Of a DNA stretch of 64,000 nt, positions 13,157-23,217 are shown one piece after another. Under the pieces are notes generated by a model, which did no database searches, was not told the DNA's origin, and saw only the letters and a program-made list of their open reading frames with translations. The DNA is taken from NCBI GenBank assembly GCA_947579605.1, contig OX388311.1, positions 23,004,951 to 23,068,950 of the forward strand. Direction: 5' to 3'. The first letter of the stretch is position 1. Every line of letters starts with the position of its first letter. A program made the position numbers and the translations under genes. Origin of the DNA: Athripsodes cinereus. Taxonomy: Eukaryota; Arthropoda; Insecta; Trichoptera; Leptoceridae.

Positions 13157-13202
13157 ACCACGTGACCTTTAATGGTCTATAGACCATTAAAGGTCACGTG
13201 GT
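13157..13202. repeat. Perfect 46-bp palindrome with no spacer
   Basis: The two 23-base arms are exact reverse complements meeting at TCTATAGA; each outer end is ACCACGTGACCTTT or its complement, so each arm contains a CACGTG E-box core. The symmetry stops abruptly at both ends. It may be a minimal foldback element, the relic of an element end, or a cloning or assembly fold-back. Confidence 0.9.
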
Positions 13203-13416
13203 AATAATTAAACAAATTCAAAAAACAAAATAACACTTAAAATAAATTAATATAGCTCTCGACTGCATAATAATTTTGTACATGATTCTGACATTCAATA
13301 CAAATTCATAGAGAATTAAACAAATAATAAGATAAAACTTGTTTATGGTCGTTTCAGTGAAAGGACCTTTCATCAAAATTATGACGAGTGGTAATCTCTT
13401 TCCTCCGTCATCGCTA
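13203..13416. other. Unassigned DNA next to the hAT insertion
   Basis: The last bases (CATCGCTAG before the target duplication) mirror CTAGCGATG on the far side of the element at 13425-14331, so the insertion target was itself palindromic. Confidence 0.5.
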
Positions 13417-13424
13417 GTGATCAC
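13417..13424. repeat. hAT target-site duplication, left copy
   Basis: GTGATCAC is repeated exactly at 14332-14339, the 8-bp duplication expected of hAT transposition. The word is itself palindromic. Confidence 0.75.
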
Positions 13425-14331
13425 TAGAGGTGGGAATAACTGTTATTTCAAAATAACGTTCAACCAGTTATCGGTATTTGTAAATAACAGTTATTAAAAA
13501 ATGTTATTTAATAACGATCAAATTGTAAAAAAAAAAAATTAAAGAATCCGAATATTATTATTATCTTATCAAATGGAAACATTTGCCTACCAATGCAAAG
13601 AATAAAATACGCATAAAAATTGTATTTTATGCATGATGTGCAAGATGAATAAATAATCAAATAAAAAAAAAATCATTCCGAAATAATATATCACCAGTTT
13701 AAAATCAAACAAATATTATATTCAAAATAATTCTTTGATTATAATATAAATGTCATTAGAAAACTTGTACCTACCAGCTACCTCTAAATAAACGAATGAC
13801 TACGTTTAAACGAAATGATTGTGTTCCTCCAAAAAATTCAAATAGTTAGTTCAAAATAGTTCAAATAAACACAATTAAATAGTTCAAAATAAAAACAAAA
13901 TAACTGCCATCGTTATTAAAACATCCGAAGTTATTAAACCATATGAAAAAACTGTTGTCGTTCAATAACGTGCTATGTTATTGAAACGTTATTGAACGAC
14001 GACAATAACAAAGTCGTAACAATGTGGTACGTTATAATATAACTAAACGAAAACGAAATAACTATAGTCGTCGACAAAAACGGAATAATGATAACCTTGT
14101 TATAACAGTTGAATAACGTCGTCGTCGACAAAAACGGAATAACGATAACCTTGTTATAACAGTTGAATAACGTCGTCGTCGACAAAAACGGAATAACGAT
14201 AACCTTGTTATAACAGTTGAATAACGTCGTCGTCGAAAATAACATTTATGTTATTGACAAGAAACTGTTAGTTTAGTTATTTTGAAATAATGAGTTTAAA
14301 AATGAGTTATTAGTTATAACGGCCAACTCTA
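13425..14331. mobile_element. Nonautonomous hAT-type DNA transposon (907 bp)
   Basis: The ends are TAGAGGTGGGAAT and, read inward from the right, TAGAGTTGGCCGT: short imperfect inverted repeats of hAT type, flanked by the 8-bp duplication. A subterminal motif TTATTTCAAAATAAC occurs near both ends in opposite orientation. The interior is packed with TAACG/CGTTA words and includes a 54-bp tandem repeat. No transposase frame is present, so it would need a transposase supplied from elsewhere. Confidence 0.7.
14068..14236. repeat. 54-bp tandem repeat, about three copies, inside the hAT element
   Basis: The unit begins GTCGACAAAAACGGAATAA and recurs at 54-base spacing (about 14070, 14124 and 14178) with almost no change. 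Because 54 is a multiple of three, the minus strand gives an 18-residue repeating frame; I regard that as a by-product. Confidence 0.85.
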
Positions 14332-14339
14332 GTGATCAC
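14332..14339. repeat. hAT target-site duplication, right copy
   Basis: GTGATCAC, identical to 13417-13424. Confidence 0.75.
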
Positions 14340-14479
14340 TAGCGATGAAACGCCTGTTCACACCTGTTCATCTTGGAGGATCATCCGGAGTGATCACTGT
14401 GAACAAGTAAACAATTAATGTGAACGCCCCTTTAAGAAATTGCACGAATGCCAGAGAAGCGAACGAACAACGAAGTACT

Positions 14480-14567
14480 ATGTAGATAGATCTATATGGC
14501 GTTCCATTCTTTCTGCCTTACCCACTTGGGATATGGGCGTGAGGATATAAATACAGTAGATAGATAG
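14480..14567 (-). repeat. Dispersed repeat, related to 25077-25220 and 59791-59880
   Basis: On the minus strand it reads GGCAGAAAGAATGGAACGCC after a GGTAAG/GGTGGG-type lead, matching the minus strand at 59791-59880 and the plus strand at 25077-25130. Function unknown. Confidence 0.45.
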
Positions 14568-14570
14568 GCC

Positions 14571-16196
14571 GTGTCGCTGAGTTACGAAATCCGCTATAAC
14601 ACATTTTAACAAAAATTGAGTTATATATGTCGTTGGATTCGTAATCGAATTGTCTATAACTTTAGAAAATTGTTTACTTGAAAACATTCACCATTTTTTC
14701 AGAAAAAAATAAATAAAACGAGGTTGAGAAACGAATCCCACTATATCACTTAATGTCCCTTTCAATATCCCCTATAACACAACCAACCAATAAGAGTCCA
14801 GTATTTTCAAAAAATCAATATGGCCGCCGGTACAAAATTGTTCTTATCTGGTGAGTTTGGCGTTCTGGGTTCTCTTAAATAATTGCAATTTAAACTGATT
14901 CATAATGAGTGATCAAGATTTTAATGTTAAAAAATGTAAAGAAAATAGAGAAAGGAAAAAGATAAGTCATACAGGAAGTTGAAAAGTTTACTTACAACGC
15001 CAAAAACGGTAAGTAAATATTGACATATTTTGAGTGAATTTCGTGCGTTTTGCTGTATTTATTCAGTGGCGCGCAGTTCTGATGTGACATAGGTGAACAC
15101 TTTTTTTTATCATGCTATTTATGAAATAAAAATAAATATTATTATGATGAAATAATTCAGGTATATTATCATTTATTGAAAATAAATCTGCATAAAAAAA
15201 TATATGCATAATAAATAAAATGTCTCCGAAACATTTTTGTGCCTCAGCCAAAGTCATCAATTTTTTTATGTACAATATAGATTATCATTTCTTTCACGTA
15301 ATGCGAATTCTTACTTGATGTTTAAAATCACTTTTTTTTGTAAGTTGTATAATCAAAACTAAAATTGTATGCCTTTCGGTACTTAATAAGACGTATTTAT
15401 TTTGCCGACAAAAATAAAATAAAACCGGCAAAAATAAAATCTAATTCGAATACAAAACTTTTCTATGGGAAAAAATACTCGAAAACGGGTGGGGCCAATT
15501 TACATTTGAATTAGATTTTGTTTTTGATGGTTTTATTTTTTGCCGCCAAAAATAAAATTTACTTCGAATATAAATTTCCTAAAGTTTCGTACATATTACT
15601 CAACAACGGGTGGGGCCGCTTAAGTTTGATAGTTGCAATTTTTTTCCTATAAAAAAAGTTTTTGAAAAATTTGGTGACCAAAAAATAATTCTACATACGG
15701 CAACAATTTCCTCAAGTTTCGAAAATATTACATTTTCTGTAGAAAAAAGCAAGTAATAAAACGTATTTTGTTAATTCATTTAAATTTACGTTTTTATTGA
15801 AATATAAATACTCATGCTTTATTTATATAAAAAAATAATTGTTAAAATAAAATATCAGCATTTTAATTTATTGACGCCACTGGAATAAATTATCATGTTG
15901 CACTTAAATGTAGTTCTAACAAAATCCACTATATCATCCTGTGTGTCTTACGAAACCCGCTTTAACATCATGTGCGTGCCCAAAAGCCGACACGTGAAAT
16001 TTTATTTATACAAAATGAACCGTCTTTTTTTATTTAATCACAATATTTATTTTAAAAATAAATTGTTACACCAATCTTACAATCAATAAAGTTATTTTAT
16101 TTCAAAAAAGTTTGCTTAATACTTAAATAATAGTTTTTATCGATTTTCTCTGTATTACAAAAATGTGTTATAGCGGATTTCGTAACTCAGCGACAC
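14571..16196. mobile_element. DNA transposon remnant with perfect 37-bp terminal inverted repeats
   Basis: Bases 14571-14607 (starting GTGTCGCTGAGTTACGAAAT) are the exact reverse complement of 16160-16196. If the right end is extended two bases the terminus reads CAGTGTCGC, recalling pogo/Tigger-type ends, but no TA target duplication sits next to it. Inside, at 14905, a short frame MSDQDFNVKKCKENRERKK starts and soon breaks; a GTAAGT donor follows at about 15009. Two diverged internal copies of a block containing CGGGTGGGGCC lie at 15486 and 15607. No intact transposase. The family is a guess; the inverted ends are certain. Confidence 0.7.
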
Positions 16197-16838
16197 TGTT
16201 TTAGCTTGGGAGAGCACATAGAATTCACTAATACAGTAATGGAGAGGCCGAGCTGTTGCCCTGCCTTGCCTCTGCCTAGCTTCGCTCATGATAATAATGT
16301 ATAATGCTCTTCATTTCCTTTATTAAATATTAAATCTATATATTAATGCGTTTCCGTGCAAGTTTTAGTTGTATGTGCATGTGTACGATTCAGATAATAT
16401 TTAAGTGGAAAAATAGAGTGCGAGAGTATCAGTGTGCACGAATTTTAATATCTATAGGCCAAAAAGCGAATTACTAAAATGAAGGCAAACCGGTATAGAA
16501 GAATCACTATTTTTTTAAAGTCTGTTATAGACGACATTCACAATGTCCACTTCTATTATTGTCAACTAAATTCTAATAGGTTTGTTTCAATTTTATCACC
16601 ATTTCCACAATAAGCACAATGGAATTACGGTTTAATGGATTTTTTTTTGTATCAATAGGTGTAAAACAATAATAAATTTACATATTATCTTTTGTTACAC
16701 TGCACAAAAACTATACTAATTACAAACTAATAAATTGAAAATGGTTTGAACATTTTTTTGTTTAGGCAGTAGAATTCCATAACGAAAATAATAAAACAAA
16801 TTAATGTTTTATTCTGTTATGTAATTTATTGCGAGCCA
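16197..16838. other. AT-rich DNA, nothing recognised
   Basis: No supported feature; frames are short and broken. Confidence 0.5.
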
Positions 16839-17093
16839 TTGCCGGAAAAAAAGTCTGCGAGGTCGTGTGAGAAATACTGTAATCCGGGAGATATATGTGA
16901 GGTCCAGGATGTTGTCAGATGGGGAAGACAACGCCGAAGATTCTGGTACGAACATGTCCAGAGGATGGGTAGCACCAGAATCTCAAATATTGTTCTACAT
17001 GGACTACCTGATGGACGACGCCTACCCGGAAGACCCCCTAAACGATGGAAGGGCAGCTGGGCATCCACATCGCAAGAGGACCCTCCTGCATGA
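16839..17093 (+). pseudogene. LINE reverse transcriptase C-terminal remnant
   Basis: The plus strand encodes VVRWGRQRRRFWYEHVQRMG, then DGRRLPGRPPKRWKGSW. This is the familiar W-x-GHV-x-RM ... GRP-x-RW pattern near the end of LINE reverse transcriptases, with tyrosine-glutamate in place of the usual glycine. The catalytic core is missing, and the frame ends at 17093, just before a foldback element at 17127. It is a dead 3' fragment with no tail or target duplication I can define. Confidence 0.6.
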
Positions 17094-17126
17094 ACAGACC
17101 TCAGGGTCTAATGAAAGATTAAGAAG

Positions 17127-17262
17127 AAGTAATTTATTCTCAAGTGAGAAAAGGCGAAAGACGACATTGTTAGGACATTGTCAATGTACAGTACAAAAAC
17201 TATATAGATAGATTGACAATGTCCTAACAAAACAAAAGACGTCTCTCTCGAGTAAATTACTT
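17127..17262. mobile_element. Short foldback element (about 136 bp)
   Basis: The left arm (AAGTAATTTATTCTCAAGTG ... TTAGGACATTGTCAAT) is matched in reverse by the right arm (ATTGACAATGTCCTAACA ... TAAATTACTT). Arms are about 55 bp and imperfect. The right arm contains AAAAGACGTCTCTCTCGAG, a motif also found in the foldback at 51687-52209 and at 34493-34545, suggesting one family. Confidence 0.65.
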
Positions 17263-17339
17263 ATAATAAAACATTTGTTTAATAATTTTTATTTTTTATA
17301 ATGGCAATCCTAATGGCGTCTTGACATTTTGTCATCTGC

Positions 17340-17466
17340 AATCTGCCATATTTAATTTAGTTTCCGTTCCGTTCGAAGGCTGTGTGGTGTGTGGTCTGTG
17401 CTCTAAGTTTTCGTTAACAAACGGCTTAATCCGTTAAATTCATATTCAATGTGTATGGCTGTGGTG
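17340..17466 (+). CDS. Candidate first exon (5' UTR plus a short coding start)
   Basis: A locally GC-richer block ends in a strong GTG|GTAAGT donor at 17466/17467. Two in-frame ATGs (17449 and 17455) would give MCMAVV or MAVV with the intron in phase 0. The left limit is arbitrary. Nothing in the next 39 kb is clearly its second exon; the candidate exon at 56479 also starts in phase 0. The evidence is a donor plus composition only, so this is a weak call. Confidence 0.2.
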
Positions 17467-18151
17467 GTAAGTTTATTTTTAGTTAATTTCCACTCAAAAT
17501 AGTGTCCTTTTACCTAGCCTTGCCCCCTCCAAAATTTACATTGTTGCACAAAAAATTGTGACAAATTAACAATTTCGTTGTAAAAACGCGCATTTATTTC
17601 TTAATTTTAAGCCTTTAAAACGTACATAATTAAAAATTCAATCTGCTTGTTAATTTTATTACGACTTCTTCAATATTAAATTCAATGAAATGTCACAAAG
17701 TGTGACCTACAATTGTCCAAGTTAACAAAAAAGTCATGAATCACCCACACTAACAATTTATGCAAATGCATCTATAAAATGGCATTATCTCAAAGTACTA
17801 AAAATAACTTTTTGTTTTGTTAAATATTTTTAGTTTCAACCCAACCCACTTCATTCATGATAATATTGTTCCCACCTTTAAACTATAGACAAAAATAATG
17901 AAAAGGGTATAGAGGATTACTTACATTATGGTGATTTATATCCTTTTGGTACTCAATTATGCACTATGTCTCTATGATTTGTTTTAAGATTGTCAGACAC
18001 TCCCATTCAGTTCACCCACATGTATATAATTTTATGGATTGCTATTCTAACTTTAATTGCCACTCCTGCTTTATGTGTATATTGCAATTTTATTGTAGAC
18101 TATTGACAGAAATCTCCTTGGAGCTAAAATCTTGATAGATGTGTATGTGAT
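17467..18151. other. AT-rich DNA, nothing recognised
   Basis: No supported feature; would be intronic if the exon at 17340-17466 is real. Confidence 0.45.
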
Positions 18152-18535
18152 TCTATACTATAATCTCACATCGTATCCCTAGTGGGATAGACAGATAGGA
18201 TGGAATACCTTACAGCTCTATCCCTACTTCGGGTTGGCTGGAAGAAATCGCATATGCGATAAGCCCGCCTTTTGGTAGTTTATTGGAACAAAAAACATGT
18301 ACACATTATATATTGATGCCAATAAAGCTTTATTTATTTATTTTACATGCTTCTTTCGCTTCTACTACATTCATACAATTTCTCATACACTCATGCCGAT
18401 TTCTCTTGCCCAACACGCTGCTGTCTTTGAGAAATTGATCCATACTAATATGAAAATTAACCTCCCCTACTCAGAGTATTTTGTGGCCGTTGCATCACCT
18501 CTCTCCAAATCATTTCTAGTTCTTTGATAAAACTG
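18152..18535 (+). repeat. Composite dispersed repeat with a LINE 3'-UTR-like insert
   Basis: The head (about 18160-18212, with GGGATAGACAGATAGGATGG) and the tail (18345-18535, with CTTCTTTCGCTTCTAC, then CAATTTCTCATACACTCATG) match, in the same order, the contiguous repeat at 25077-25220. Between them sits GGCTGGAAGAAATCGCATAT, GCGATAAGCCCGCCTTTTGG and an AATAAA-rich end, which resembles the 3' UTR of insect LINEs. This suggests an insertion into an older repeat. Boundaries are approximate. Confidence 0.45.
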
Positions 18536-18984
18536 TCGGCATGTAGTGAAAAGAAGTCATTCACATAGTTTGATATCAATCATATGATTTCGACCATATC
18601 ATGGAAACTACAGGTCTTTGCAGAGTAGGTATATCAAAATTTCTATTTGTATATCTCAGATTTGAATGGTGCCACCAATTTGCTCTCCGTTAACAACAAT
18701 ACAAGCATAATATTGGTAATGTAGTTGACTATTTAGATACATTTCTTCTTATATTTAAAACAAATTTATTTTTAATCTCAAATTCTATAATTTTCAAACC
18801 GTAATATGGATCAAATCCACATGAAACTTGAATTCCGTAACTTTGAAATTCGTACATTTATTATTGACAATACATTCTCATAGTAATTGTGTAAGAATAA
18901 AGCTAAAGCTTGAAATATATTGAATTATGTTAACAGTATTTACTAATATCTTATTGTTTAACCGGATTTGGGCACAATATGCAG
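18536..18984. other. AT-rich DNA, nothing recognised
   Basis: No supported feature. Confidence 0.5.
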
Positions 18985-19237
18985 ATGACAAAACCAATCA
19001 GACATCTCATTGTGCAAAATCTAATCGGAAGAAGTAAGAAAGGCGTCCCAACGCTTACAAATTGGTTCTAGGCTGGCTTAATGGACAACGCCGTCCATGG
19101 ACACCGAAAGTGTTCACTTAAACCCGTCTGGAGACAATTCGGAAGTGTTGGGAAACCTTTCTCACTTCTTCAGATTAGATTTTGCACTGTGTAAGCAAGG
19201 TTCTCCAATCCAGCTGTTGTCTGATTGGTTTTGTCAT
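18985..19237. mobile_element. Foldback element (about 253 bp)
   Basis: The outer 20 bases ATGACAAAACCAATCAGACA recur as the reverse complement at the right end. Farther in, GTGCAAAATCTAATCGGAAG is mirrored by CTTCAGATTAGATTTTGCAC, and AAGAAAGGCGTCCCAA by TTGGGAAACCTTTCT. The right arm carries a roughly 20-base insertion. No coding capacity and no clear target duplication. Confidence 0.65.
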
Positions 19238-19848
19238 ATTGAATTACGCTTATTTCCATTGTTAACATGTTTATATGAAATGGTTTATATTATTATTATG
19301 AAATATAATATAAATATGTTTTTTGTTTGAATTTATTTCAACTTTAAATAATATCCCAGTCTTTCCCTGCACAATACATTTATATACTTGAATCTTGTAC
19401 CTTACACATCTTAAATACTGGTGGAATGGGTATGTTTTCAGTCTAGACTGAAATCCATCAATTATATTTCATGTTAATCTAAACACACAATATTATTATA
19501 TGTTTCACTGATTCTTATACTCGTTTAGGTGGAGGCATTCCACCCGATAGTAGTGATTTGTAATTTGTTCATATATTTCATATGGATTATTATTTGCACA
19601 TTGATCCATGTTTACCATCCACATCCATATTACGGTTTACCATCCACAGTCAAGAAAACTATAATTTAAGAAAAAAAGGATTAAGTATTACGATAAAATA
19701 TTTTGGGATATCATATTCAGATCTTCCAATTAAATCTGAGATGCTATTCAAGTACTATGATATTATCTTAATTGACCTGATCGTAATAATTCTACATTTA
19801 AAGACTATCCACTCCTTTATGAGTGATAAAGAATTTGACAACATAGAT

Positions 19849-20103
19849 TTACTACTTCTACTAAACCATTATGGCATATCCCACAAGTGGAGTAGCCAGC
19901 AGACCGACTGCATGTAATAAACATGCAAGTTGTCCTCTTCGTGCCAACAAATAATTAAGACATTCAGGATGGATGGAAAACCTCATCACTAAAAGTAAAA
20001 TCTAGAATGTCTTTATGTTTTCAAACACCTACCTTTTACAGGACAACCAAAAACTAACAGAAAAGAGTGAGAGACCAATTCTTTACAAGGTGCTCCACGG
20101 AAT
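19849..20103 (+). repeat. Structured ~250-bp repeat, copy 2
   Basis: Blocks in order: CATATCCCACAAGTGGAGTA (hairpin CCCAC/GTGG), a hairpin with stem CGACTGCATGT opposite ACATGCAAGTTG around loop AATAA, GACATTCAGGATGGATGG, and TTTTACAGGACAACCAAAAA near the 3' end. Orientation is arbitrary, chosen to match the other copies. Confidence 0.75.
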
Positions 20104-20212
20104 ACAACATAATTAAGTATTCATCAAACCAGTGAAGATCCCAACTTTACCCTAATATGCTCCATATAAAGATAAACATACAAAATCAAAAAATATACTA
20201 GTATTTAAATAG

Positions 20213-20468
20213 CTACTACTATCTACTATACCATCACGGCATATCCCACAAGTGGGGTAACCAGCAGACCAGCTGCATGTAAGAAACATGCAAGCTGTCC
20301 TCTTCGTGCCAATATAAAATCAAGACATTCAGGATGGGTGGCAAACCTCATCGCTGAATTTAAGATGTACAATGTCTTAATTTTTTCGAATACCTGCCTT
20401 TTACAGGACACTCGAAAACTTAAGGAGAAGAGTGGGAGACCAATTCTTTACCGGGTGCTCCACGGGAT
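20213..20468 (+). repeat. Structured ~250-bp repeat, copy 3
   Basis: Nearly identical to copy 5 (21954-22203). It has the CCCAC/GTGGG hairpin, the CAGCTGCATGT/ACATGCAAGCTG hairpin with loop AAGAA, and CCTG-CCTTTTA-CAGG near the 3' end, finishing with GGGTGCTCCACGGGAT. A 61-codon minus-strand frame is shared with copy 5, but the few base differences I see mostly change amino acids, so it is probably not a selected gene. Confidence 0.8.
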
Positions 20469-21804
20469 TTAAATAGCAATAAAATTAATCACCATATTAT
20501 AAAAACAACAAAATAGTTATTATATTATCTTTATTTTTTATCCTTTATAGCCTTTATTCCAATTTACTTTTACCTGACAAGTTATAGGTAAAACAATTTT
20601 CTCTGTGCAAATATGGAAATTGTATGTTTCTTATGTTACAGATAATGTGAAGGATTTTTTTAAAATATGTGATATAATTATATTTTGTTACCAATGTACT
20701 GCCCCAACCCAGTCTTATCAGTAATTTGCTTGATTAAATTTTAAAATGAAGATCTGCAGACCAAGTCCGTGGGTTGCGACCTAGAAGAAGGTTTTTTGGC
20801 GGATAGCACTATCCAAAATATTTCCTGAGCAAATTCAGACTAGTAAAGGAATATATTATATTAAAAGTCTAGTTTCCACCACTTCTGTTTACTATTGTTT
20901 ATGTTTAGGTACTGTACTATTTGTTTTTATGGAAATATTTTTTTTACGAATAGTGATGTTCTTCATGTCTTGACAAATTCATATTTTGCAGCGGTGAATA
21001 TTGTTGTTAATGTATATTGTGTTTGGTTAGCAGCCAAGGAATGATATTACACAGTATTATTACATTCAATAACAGAGTGATAAAATAGAAATGACATCCA
21101 TAAACTTTTTTTGTATTAATTATTATATTTTTGAGTAGGTATTTACTGGATTAAATTAGCAAATTTAATCATGAGAAATAATCCTCTATAATGATAATTT
21201 TAAATTGTTTACTTTGTAATATTTCATACATCTGCATTTATTTATTTATTTTATTATTTTTGCACACAGTTATATAATAGTGTTAACAAATCATTACAAA
21301 ATTTAAAATACTAAGATATGCAGTGGTGAGATTATCACTCTGAAGTGATTTCTTACATCTAACCACGTTTTTTGTCATTCTCAGAATTGAGATAAGTACT
21401 TTAAAATATAAATGCATTCAGACACAATTCTCATATTGTTGTTTATCATTTTGAGTCTAAACCTCTAACATCCTTATTCGCTTATCCATGGGTAAGCGAA
21501 TATTTCCCGACGTTTAAGGCTGCGTGACTGTGGTTTTTCCTACTTATATGGAGAAATGTGTAGCAGTTCAGCTGCCTCATTCCTTTTCTATCCATACTTG
21601 AATGCTTGAAGTAAGCACAGTAGTGGTATTGCCATAAATATATTCTAATTTTCTATGCAAGTAATTAATTATTCATGATAATCACTGTTGATACTTGAAA
21701 GTAAAGTAAAATAGGCAAAGTCAATGAAGTATGTCTCCGTCAATTTTCATATAAATTATTTTACTAGGATTCATAAAAAAAATGGATCTTTCATAATTAC
21801 TGCT
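20469..21804. other. AT-rich DNA, one possible repeat fragment
   Basis: Nothing coding is seen. Around 21470-21620 a GC-richer block with CTTATCCATGGGTAAGCGAA and a GAAGTAAGC donor-like end looks like a dispersed repeat rather than an exon, since no frame is open across it. Confidence 0.45.
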
Positions 21805-21952
21805 ACCAGACCATCACGGCATATCTTACAAGTGGGGTGGCCAGCAGACCAACTGTATGTAATAAACATGCAAGCTGTCCTCTCCATGCCAACATGAAAT
21901 TAAGACACTTAAGATAGGTGACAAACGTCAGTAAAATATCTTTATTTTTTTT
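21805..21952 (+). repeat. Structured ~250-bp repeat, copy 4 (3' truncated)
   Basis: Matches the first ~120 bp of the family (ACCATCACGGCATATCTTAC, CAACTGTATGTAATAAACAT, AAGACACTTAAGATAGGTG) and then breaks off into a T-rich run just before copy 5. Confidence 0.7.
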
Positions 21953-21953
21953 T

Positions 21954-22203
21954 ACTACTACTATACCATCACGGCATATCCCACAAGTGGGGTAGCCAGC
22001 AGATCAGCTGCATGTAAGAAACATGCAAACTGTCCTCTTCGTGCCAATATAAAATCAAGACATTCGGGATGGGTGGCAAACCTCATCGCTAAATTTAAGA
22101 TGTACAATGTCTTAATTTTTTCGAACACCTGCCTTTTACAGGACACTCGAAAACTTACGCAGAAGAGTGGGAGACCAATTCTTTACCGGGTGCTCAACGG
22201 GAT
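21954..22203 (+). repeat. Structured ~250-bp repeat, copy 5
   Basis: Near-identical partner of copy 3, starting ACTACTACTATACCATCACG and ending GGGTGCTCAACGGGAT. The high identity to copy 3 points to a recent duplication or recent mobility of the family. Confidence 0.8.
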
Positions 22204-22206
22204 ATT

Positions 22207-22290
22207 TTTTTTTAACACCTATCTTTTATAGGACACTCGAAAACTTACAGAAAAAAATGATAGACCAATATTTGCCGGGTGCTTTACAAT
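22207..22290 (+). repeat. Structured ~250-bp repeat, 3' fragment (copy 6)
   Basis: Only the 3' third: CACCTATCTTTTATAGGACA, CTCGAAAACTTACAG, then GGGTGCTTTAC. Its small hairpin reads CCTA...TAGG where copies 3 and 5 read CCTG...CAGG, a compensated change. Confidence 0.65.
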
Positions 22291-23217
22291 AAGTTAACAC
22301 CATTTATGTTCGTTTCTGATATCTAGTTACCATTGCCAACTCGGGAATCCACGGAAAATTTAGATTATTAGCAATTTCTGTTATACTACATCTTTATTTA
22401 TATTCCATCGCGTTATTTTTGTCAACCTGTTTATTGACTCCGATGTGTCATTAACCTCTTCCTAACGAGTAGGTACCTATTATGTAGTACGAAGATTAAA
22501 ATCAGTTTGTATAGTAGTAGGTAGTTCCCATGGTTTTTATTTTATGAATCGAGCAGCGAATCGGGTTCGATGTCCTGTTGCTGTATCCCATTCAACGCCG
22601 TGGTCGTTTTGTATTTTGCCGACTATGTAGTGACTGTAGTGTGTAAGATCTCCTGTACGGTGTATAATATAAATACATATTATCAGCGGCGTGCCTTCCA
22701 TATGTGTAAATATGCAACGCACGCCCTAAAATAAAAAAATATGTTATTAACATTAACCTCAGTTCGCTCTGCGCTGTCATTTGATGCGCATGTGGCGTAC
22801 GGTGTTTGAGAGCAGTTTAGTTAATAATTAGGTACAAGCTTCTTGTTTTTATTTTGTTTCTCTATATGATAAGGTAAACGCATCAAAATTAAATTTATGA
22901 ATTTTCCACATATATTCACGTAATATAGTTTTTCACCTAAGAAATGATATGATAATGAAATGATTCTCAGTGCTTTTGCAAAAAATAACACCAGACAAAC
23001 GTAAAAATTGAAGTACTTTTGACATGTCAAACGCATACGAAAATTCCAAATAATTAATTTTGTTATGTTATGAATTTTTGACAGAATTGGGTGTCGGGGA
23101 CTGGATTTTACTTACTAGAAGTGTAGAAGTTAATCATATTTTTTAACCACTCTAGATTAATCATTCCAGTTGATTACATTCACCGATAGTCAAACTATCT
23201 CAATAGGTATTAACCAG
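22291..23217. other. Unassigned DNA with a possible dispersed repeat
   Basis: Positions about 22560-22800 are GC-richer and include AGCGGCGTGCCTTCCATATG and a partly mirrored GCAACGCACGCC, perhaps an element end. No coding frame or target duplication could be supported. Confidence 0.4.

Noticed and set aside
13973..14245. 90-codon minus-strand frame with an 18-residue repeat
   Set aside because: By-product of a 54-bp tandem repeat inside a noncoding hAT element.
20226..20411. 61-codon minus-strand frame conserved between copies 3 and 5 of the structured repeat
   Set aside because: The few differences I see mostly change amino acids, and the copies are nearly identical DNA, so there is no sign of protein-level selection.
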